Positions 31,216 to 35,987 of a stretch of 35,987 nucleotides of DNA are shown one piece after another. Source of the stretch: a bacterium. GTDB lineage: Bacteria > Cyanobacteriota > Vampirovibrionia > Gastranaerophilales > Gastranaerophilaceae. The notes beneath the pieces were generated by a model. That model did not search any database. It was not told where the DNA came from and saw only the letters and a program-made list of their open reading frames with translations. How positions within the stretch are numbered: position 1 is the first letter of the stretch; each line of letters starts with the position of its first letter. The stretch covers positions 1 to 35,987 of the forward strand of contig JAFVAR010000021.1 of the NCBI GenBank assembly GCA_017480425.1. The letters are read 5' to 3'. Made by a program: the position numbers and the translations under genes.

Positions 31216-31232
31216 CTTCTAAAAATGGCAAT

Positions 31233-31883
31233 TTAAGAATTAATGATTTTGACTCCCGAGCTTGTACCGAGCCTTATAGCACCTGCTTCAATCATTTTTA
31301 AAGCAGTTTCTTTGTCTCGAATTCCGCCGGAAGCTTTAACATGTAAACCTGCGTCTTTGACTGTATCATGCATAAGTTTTACATCTTCCTCTTTTGCTCC
31401 GACTCCGTTTTTGACAAATCCTGTTGATGTTTTTACAAAATCGGCGTGTCCTTTTATACATAGTTCACAAGCCTTTTTAATTTCTTCTTTTGTAAGTAAA
31501 TCTGTTTCAAGAATTACTTTTAGCGGTCTGTTTTGGCAAGCAAATTTAATTTTGGAAATTTCATCAGTTATATAATCATAATCTCCGTCTTTTAGTTTAC
31601 CTCCGTTAATTACCATGTCAATTTCATCAGCTCCGTTTTTAACGGCATCAATTGTTTCTAAAATTTTTATTTCGGATGTAGTTTGTCCTAAAGGAAATCC
31701 GATTACTGTAACAATTTTTATATCGGTATCTTTTAGATACTCACGTGCAAAACTAACATTGCAAGGATTTATGCAGACTCCTAGAAATTTATTTTCAATT
31801 GCTTCATCCAAAAGCTTTTTAACTTCTTCTCTTGTTGCATCTTGTTTTAACAAAGTGTGTTCAATGTATTTGTTTAGTTCCAT
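31233..31883 (-). CDS. deoC: deoxyribose-phosphate aldolase
   Basis: This 216-residue class I aldolase splits 2-deoxyribose 5-phosphate into acetaldehyde and glyceraldehyde 3-phosphate. The Schiff-base Lys151 is in DFVKTSTGF, the second Lys183 in HVKASGGIRD, and the phosphate-binding end is GTSSG. IEHTLLKQDAT and VCINPCNV at the start are also typical. AAGGAG overlaps the uppP stop region, so it is translationally linked in a kinase-queD-uppP-deoC run. With the decarboxylase elsewhere in the window it offers two routes to acetaldehyde. Confidence 0.96.
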   Translation of the reverse strand: MELNKYIEHTLLKQDATREEVKKLLDEAIENKFLGVCINPCNVSFAREYLKDTDIKIVTVIGFPLGQTTSEIKILETIDAVKNGADEIDMVINGGKLKDGDYDYITDEISKIKFACQNRPLKVILETDLLTKEEIKKACELCIKGHADFVKTSTGFVKNGVGAKEEDVKLMHDTVKDAGLHVKASGGIRDKETALKMIEAGAIRLGTSSGVKIINS

Positions 31884-31893
31884 AATCAGCTCC

Positions 31894-32736
31894 TTATATT
31901 ATTGTGAAAAATATAGCACATATTATACCGACTGTAATACAGTAATATCCAAATATACTAAGTGAAAATTTTGAAACGAACTTAAGAAAATATTTTATAC
32001 AATAGTATCCTACAATACCGGAAACAATAGTTCCTGAAATTATAGCAGGCCAATTATAGTTTGTAATTTCGCTTGTATCTATTGACGCAAGCGGATATAC
32101 CATTGATGCTCCCAGTATAATTGGTATGCTTAGTAAAAATGAGTATCTTGCAGCATAAGAGCGTTCAACTCCTGAAAATAGCGCACTTGCAATTGTAAAT
32201 CCTGAGCGGGAGAATCCGGGAAGAGATGCAAGGCCTTGAGCAAAACCTATTATTACAGAAGATTTTATGTTGATATCTTTTTTGTTCAAGTATTTTTTAT
32301 TGTACCATTCGCTCAATATTAAGAATATTCCTGTTACAATCAGTAAAACAGATGTTATTTCAGGCGTGGCTACCAATTTTTCTGATATTGGGCTAAGAGG
32401 ATATGCAACAAGTACGGTAAGAAAAGTACCTATTATAATATATATTCCAAGTTTAAAATTTTTGTCGGAATAATTTTTTTGCGTGAATCCTAAATAAAAG
32501 GATTTTATTATTTCTATAATATCTTTTCTGAAAAAAATTAAAACTGCAATTAAAGTCCCGAGATGCAGCATTATATCAAAAAAAACTTCTTGGTTGATAT
32601 CAACTGTGTGTGGTTGAATTTTAGCAAAATATTTATAAAAGTTAGAGGAAAAAACGAGATGCGCAGAGCTTGAAATTGGTAAAAATTCACTTAAACCTTG
32701 CACAATTCCCATAATAATTGCTTGAAAAAACTGCAT
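31894..32736 (-). CDS. uppP: undecaprenyl-diphosphatase (BacA type)
   Basis: This 280-residue integral-membrane enzyme recycles the undecaprenyl carrier for cell-wall synthesis. The first catalytic motif GIVQGLSEFLPISSSAH (Glu17, Ser22-24, His26) and the second motif LASLPGFSRSG are intact. About eight membrane segments follow the family pattern. The start is 6 nt after the queD stop with GAGG upstream. Length matches the family. Confidence 0.95.
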   Translation of the reverse strand: MQFFQAIIMGIVQGLSEFLPISSSAHLVFSSNFYKYFAKIQPHTVDINQEVFFDIMLHLGTLIAVLIFFRKDIIEIIKSFYLGFTQKNYSDKNFKLGIYIIIGTFLTVLVAYPLSPISEKLVATPEITSVLLIVTGIFLILSEWYNKKYLNKKDINIKSSVIIGFAQGLASLPGFSRSGFTIASALFSGVERSYAARYSFLLSIPIILGASMVYPLASIDTSEITNYNWPAIISGTIVSGIVGYYCIKYFLKFVSKFSLSIFGYYCITVGIICAIFFTII

Positions 32737-32742
32737 TGTGTA

Positions 32743-33102
32743 CTATTCCTCCCAATAGCTTGCACAAGATGTGGATGTTTCCCATACGGAAATTTTACAA
32801 GTCTCAGGAATTCGTTTTTTCATCTCTTCATATATATATTTTGAAAGAATTTCACTGCTGGGGCTTATTCCTTTAAACTCCGGGAGTTCATTAATATCAG
32901 AATGATCAAGATAATCAAGAACTTCTTTAAGATGTTTTTTTATAATTTTATAATCGACTAAAATATTACTCTTATTTAATTTAGTTCCGCAGACATAAGC
33001 CTCAACCAGCCAATTGTGTCCGTGCTGATTTTCGCATGCTCCATCGTAGTTAAGAAGATGGTGAGCGGCTGAAAAATACATTTGCACTTTAAGTTCAAAC
33101 AT
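32743..33102 (-). CDS. queD: 6-carboxy-5,6,7,8-tetrahydropterin synthase
   Basis: This 119-residue enzyme of the PTPS/QueD family acts in queuosine and 7-deazaguanine synthesis. Zinc ligands are visible in FSAAHHLL (His14 or 15) and in QHGHNW (His27 and His29). The catalytic Cys23 lies in GACENQHGH. The C-terminal Glu lies in VWETSTS. AGGAGGG precedes the ATG. No other queuosine gene is in the window; the neighbours are uppP and a kinase. Confidence 0.93.
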   Translation of the reverse strand: MFELKVQMYFSAAHHLLNYDGACENQHGHNWLVEAYVCGTKLNKSNILVDYKIIKKHLKEVLDYLDHSDINELPEFKGISPSSEILSKYIYEEMKKRIPETCKISVWETSTSCASYWEE

Positions 33103-33180
33103 AAAACCCTCCTAAAAGATTATAGCATAAACGTTTTTTTACAAAAATTATTTAGTAATTTTAGTACTCAAAAATTTAAT

Positions 33181-34017
33181 TTAACTGCAAATTTCACTCA
33201 AACGAGACATGATTTTATCTGTAATAACTTTTATGTATTCTTTGTCAACCATTCCGTTAATTATGCAATCGGCAATTTGGTATGTGGGTCTGATGTATTG
33301 CTGAGCTGTTTCATTCACGTTTTTGAACTGTAAATCTGCGGCTTCTCCTGTCTTACCCCGAGATACGGCACGTTTATACCAACGCTCTTTTATAACATCT
33401 ATAGGAGTAAATACATATACTTTAACGTCCATAATATCCCGTACTTCTTCATTTAATACGTACAGACCTTCGGTCAAGATAACTTTTGCAGGTTTTTTTA
33501 TGTCGCCGTCAGGAAATGATTCGCATGTTACAAAGTCGTATCTTGGAGAGACAACAGTTTTGCCTTGTTTTAATCCCAATAGATGTTCTCTCATGAGTTT
33601 CAAATTAATAACTTCAGGGGTGTCAAAGCTGAAGCCGGTCTTAAATAAAGCATCATAGCTCCCTGCTTCTTGCAGTTCTCTCGAAGTATCCTTGTAATAG
33701 TCATCCTGACGAATAACTGTATATATACCTTCTTTTTTATCTCTTATAACAGCCGCAATTGTATTATCAACAAAAACTGTTTTTCCGGAAGCACTTTCGC
33801 CGGTAATTCCTATCAAGAAAGTTTTTTTCTTTTCTTGAACAACTTTTCTTGCAATATTCATAATAAAATTGTCAGCGACTTTCAAGAACAACGGTTGCTC
33901 TTGCTTTTTGTCTTCTTCTAAAATTTCTTTGAGGGTGTCTACAATATTGGATATGAGTTCCATATCCAGGCGGCTTGAATAAAAATTGTAATTAGTGAGT
34001 TCGAAAGTTTCCACCAT
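33181..34017 (-). CDS. uridine-kinase-like P-loop kinase
   Basis: This 278-residue protein has a P-loop at 73-80 (GESASGKT). The Walker-B-like VILTEGLYVL, the substrate loop RQDDYYKDT with SFDTPEVINL, and PRYDF are typical of the uridine kinase/phosphoribulokinase family. An N-terminal helical stretch of about 60 residues is extra relative to plain uridine kinase. The ATG at 34017 has AAGGAG upstream; an ATG 18 nt earlier precedes that site and is rejected. Substrate could be uridine/cytidine or another small molecule. It lies 78 nt upstream of queD on the same strand. Confidence 0.85.
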   Translation of the reverse strand: MVETFELTNYNFYSSRLDMELISNIVDTLKEILEEDKKQEQPLFLKVADNFIMNIARKVVQEKKKTFLIGITGESASGKTVFVDNTIAAVIRDKKEGIYTVIRQDDYYKDTSRELQEAGSYDALFKTGFSFDTPEVINLKLMREHLLGLKQGKTVVSPRYDFVTCESFPDGDIKKPAKVILTEGLYVLNEEVRDIMDVKVYVFTPIDVIKERWYKRAVSRGKTGEAADLQFKNVNETAQQYIRPTYQIADCIINGMVDKEYIKVITDKIMSRLSEICS

Positions 34018-34390
34018 AAAACACTCCTTTGACATTTTAGCGTGAACAATTTTGTTTGTGTAGCGAATGTTACAAAAAGTTTACGTATAAAGTATGGGGA
34101 AAAAGTCTAAAAATGGTAATTTTCCCTGCAAATTAAAGAGCATGCTTTAGTAAAATGATGAAAATTTTACCATTTTAATATAGCAGAGTATTCTTAGATA
34201 TCTATAATTCTCATACTAAAGTTATAGTTTTGTCTTCAAAAGTGTTTTAAAAAACTATTGTAAATAAAGCACTTTAGGTTGTTTTCTACATCAAATGGAG
34301 GATTCTGCAACTAAAGTTGTAAAGTTTTAAAAATTCTTGTCGTTATAGAAGGAGTAAGGCAATTTACAATTTATTGAAAGGAAGAAAATT
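34018..34390. other. intergenic region upstream of flagellin
   Basis: This is 373 nt with no gene. It holds a 10-bp inverted repeat (AAAATGGTAA 34110-34119 with TTACCATTTT 34167-34176), a nonamer ACTAAAGTT present twice (34215-34223 and 34310-34318), and the sigma-28-like promoter (34320-34346). Such length fits a highly regulated, strongly expressed gene. Confidence 0.5.
34320..34346 (+). promoter_or_regulatory. sigma-28 (FliA)-type promoter of flagellin
   Basis: TAAAGTTT (34320-34327), 11 nt, GTCGTTAT (34339-34346). The -35 box is an exact consensus match and the spacing is canonical. Transcription would start near 34353, with a leader of about 38 nt and AAAGGAAG before the ATG. Both boxes equal those at 205-231. 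Confidence 0.75.
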
Positions 34391-35491
34391 ATGACAGGAA
34401 CAGCAGCAATTACAATTAACACAAACCTTGCATCACTAACTGTACAAAAGTACTTGTCTGATGCTACAAAAGGAATGAACACGGCAATGGAAAGATTGTC
34501 AACCGGTTTCAGAATTAACTCGGCTCGTGATGATGCGGCAGGTTATTCGGTAGCCGCAGCAATGCAAGCAAAAATCAACGGTTATGACATTGTTGAAATG
34601 AACTCTCAAATGGGGTTAGACATGCTAACAACTCAAGAAGGTGTACTTGATATTATTAACGGTCACCTTCAGAGAATTCGTGACCTAACGATGCAGGCAG
34701 CCAACGGAACTTATGGTTCGGCTTCACTGAATGCATTAAAAGAAGAAGTAACACAAAGAATGGACGAAATTGACCGTTTGTGCGATATTACAGATTTTAA
34801 CGGTACACATTTGTTAGACGGGTCAAGACAAACAGATATTAATCTGCAAGTAGGTTTATATTCTGACCATAGATGTGTTGTTACTATGAAGCAATTCTTA
34901 TTTGAAAGTGCTAAATGTGGTGAAATTATGGGACTGGAACCTGTTAACCGTACCACACCTGCAGACGGAGGAAATATTGATACTGCTTGTACAGTAGATT
35001 CAGCAAATGCAGGAACAAACGGTTATGATTATCCGGCATATAATGCCTCCGGTACAGCTATTGCTTGGTGTAAATCACCGCTTATGGCACAATTGATAAC
35101 AGATGGCAAAGCAACCCCAGTAGAAGGTGAAGCTACTATCAATGCTGATGCAAAAGACACTAACGGATTTGTAAAAACTGATATTATGTGTGAAGCAATT
35201 TATCATGATGACGGAACTGCACGTGAATTTATTGATTTTATTGATAAGGCAATTGATAATATTTCTCTAAGATGTACAACAATTGGTGCTTATATGAACA
35301 GATTGGATTCGGCTATAAATTCAACAGATGTTCAAAGAGCAAACTTAACAGAAGCAAAATCAACTATTAAAGATGCTGATGTAGCAGAAGTTTCATCTGA
35401 CTATATCAAATACCAAATTTTACAACAATCAGCAGCATCACTACTTGCTACAGCAAACCAAATGCCGTCTATAGCGTTAAACTTGCTGTAA
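34391..35491 (+). CDS. fliC: flagellin
   Basis: This 366-residue filament subunit has the conserved D0/D1 N-terminal part (ITINTNLASLTVQKYL, MERLSTGFRINSARDDAAGYSVA, MGLDMLTTQEGVLDI, RIRDLTMQAANGTYG) and the C-terminal part (STIKDADVAEVSSDYIKYQILQQSAASLLATANQMPSIALNLL in two halves), with a short variable centre. Seven Cys residues (131, 162, 176, 200, 227, 267, 295) are unusual, since flagellins normally lack Cys. All lie between the conserved ends or in D1. It is monocistronic, with a sigma-28-like promoter and a terminator. Confidence 0.96.
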   Translation: MTGTAAITINTNLASLTVQKYLSDATKGMNTAMERLSTGFRINSARDDAAGYSVAAAMQAKINGYDIVEMNSQMGLDMLTTQEGVLDIINGHLQRIRDLTMQAANGTYGSASLNALKEEVTQRMDEIDRLCDITDFNGTHLLDGSRQTDINLQVGLYSDHRCVVTMKQFLFESAKCGEIMGLEPVNRTTPADGGNIDTACTVDSANAGTNGYDYPAYNASGTAIAWCKSPLMAQLITDGKATPVEGEATINADAKDTNGFVKTDIMCEAIYHDDGTAREFIDFIDKAIDNISLRCTTIGAYMNRLDSAINSTDVQRANLTEAKSTIKDADVAEVSSDYIKYQILQQSAASLLATANQMPSIALNLL

Positions 35492-35519
35492 GAATTTTAT
35501 CAGAATAGATCCTTTCAAT

Positions 35520-35555
35520 AGCTCCCTGTACAAAAAGCAGGGAGTTTGCCTTATT
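35520..35555 (+). terminator. terminator of the flagellin gene
   Basis: CTCCCTG (35522-35528) pairs with CAGGGAG (35538-35544) around a 9-nt loop, with A-T and G-T pairs outside, followed by TTTGCCTTATTTT. Confidence 0.75.
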
Positions 35556-35679
35556 TTGCGTTAATATTTTATGTTTGAAAATCGATTGTTTTTAGATCAA
35601 CTTATTTGACTTAAAAAAATTTTTATATTAAAATCAACCTTGTTGTACGACTTCGGTATATGACAACTTAATATTCCGA

Positions 35680-35766
35680 GCTCCAGTGGCGGAATCGGTA
35701 GACGCGTTGGACTTAAAATCCAATCGGGGTTCACCCTCGGTGCCAGTTCAAGTCTGGCCTGGAGCA
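35680..35766 (+). tRNA. tRNA-Leu, anticodon UAA
   Basis: This is a class II tRNA of 87 nt including the discriminator A. The acceptor stem is GCTCCAG with CTGGAGC, the anticodon stem TTGGA with TCCAA, and the loop CTTAAAA gives anticodon TAA (35714-35716). A long variable arm follows (TCGGGGTTCACCCTCGG), and the T arm contains GTTCAAGTC. The 3' CCA is not encoded. Confidence 0.96.
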
Positions 35767-35772
35767 AATCTT

Positions 35773-35805
35773 AAAAAGACTTACAAATTTTGTGAGTCTT
35801 TTTTT
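35773..35805 (+). terminator. terminator of the tRNA-Leu transcript
   Basis: AAAAAGACTTACA pairs with TGTGAGTCTTTTT (13 bp, one G-T) around a short loop, ending in a run of seven T. It lies 7 nt after the tRNA. Confidence 0.85.
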
Positions 35806-35967
35806 AGTGCATTATCAGACTATAACCTTTCCGGACTGATTGGATGGGAGTTTTGTTGTAAGTATGCATAATTTTAGGGCGATAGAGGCAGGTTTATAGT
35901 CTTGAGATGTACCGGACTATTCTTGCACTTTTGTCCTGATTTTTGCACCATTTTGCACTGATATTTA

Positions 35968-35987
35968 GTCATGCTGAACTCGTTTCA
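35968..35987. repeat. start of a probable dispersed palindromic repeat, cut by the window edge
   Basis: The last 20 bases, GTCATGCTGAACTCGTTTCA, match from memory the left arm of an intergenic palindromic repeat seen in many bacterial genomes. The right arm would lie outside the window. TTGCAC occurs three times just before it (35923, 35943, 35953). Confidence 0.35.

Noticed and set aside
35686..35871. 61-codon open frame across the tRNA
   Set aside because: It is the translation of tRNA-Leu and its terminator.

Overview
The window is AT-rich bacterial chromosome coding for a Gram-negative-type, motile, fermentative organism. My best guess is a non-photosynthetic relative of cyanobacteria (Melainabacteria/Vampirovibrionia, Gastranaerophilales-like). 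This rests on the mix of gene content, on lineage-specific proteins with a short N-terminal F-(K/H)-G motif, and on the ribosomal order infA-rpmJ-rpsM-rpsK-rpsD-rpoA-rplQ-truA-rplM-rpsI. It is an inference from memory, not a search result. No rRNA, CRISPR array, insertion sequence or phage module was seen.

Layout. 1-123 is the start of a leftward gene cut by the edge, preceded by a sigma-28-like promoter. 599-1997 is an anti-sigma / ECF sigma / Spy-CpxP-like stress operon with a plausible self-recognised promoter. 2073-7986 is leftward: a repeat-containing helical protein, an RNase-H-fold-like protein coupled to motB, motA, and a large lineage-specific membrane protein. 8355-9110 is a SIMPL lipoprotein. 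9248-14789 is a tight rightward six-gene cluster of envelope proteins: a small membrane protein, a TrbI/VirB10-like exported protein, a membrane-anchored VWA protein, a polytopic protein with an FHA-like N-terminus, and two TonB/TolA-like proteins. I recognise no described system in it, and it is the best candidate here for something new. 14848-17147 holds a pyruvate/indolepyruvate decarboxylase-type enzyme coupled to gmk. 17137-20868 holds two tandem paralogues and a large glycogen-synthase-like protein, all three with the N-terminal F-x-G motif. 20930-23404 holds a metallo-beta-lactamase-fold hydrolase, gdhA and a small exported protein.

23463-29038 is the leftward ribosomal/RNA polymerase alpha cluster. 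Its spacers are unusually long and carry dispersed repeats: a hairpin of heptad repeats overlapping the end of truA, and a diverged element of about 80 nt present twice. 29392-31215 holds an unknown basic protein and a secreted VWA protein. 31233-34017 is a leftward run of P-loop kinase, queD, uppP and deoC. 34391-35491 is a seven-cysteine flagellin behind a sigma-28-like promoter whose two boxes are identical to those of the left-edge gene. A tRNA-Leu(UAA) follows. The last 20 bases look like the start of a dispersed palindromic repeat.

Functional links: motA/motB, the flagellin and the two identical promoter cores point to a working flagellar regulon with a FliA-type sigma factor elsewhere in the genome. 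The decarboxylase, the glycogen-synthase-like protein, gdhA and deoC fit a fermentative carbon and nitrogen economy. Many envelope proteins lack a recognised function.
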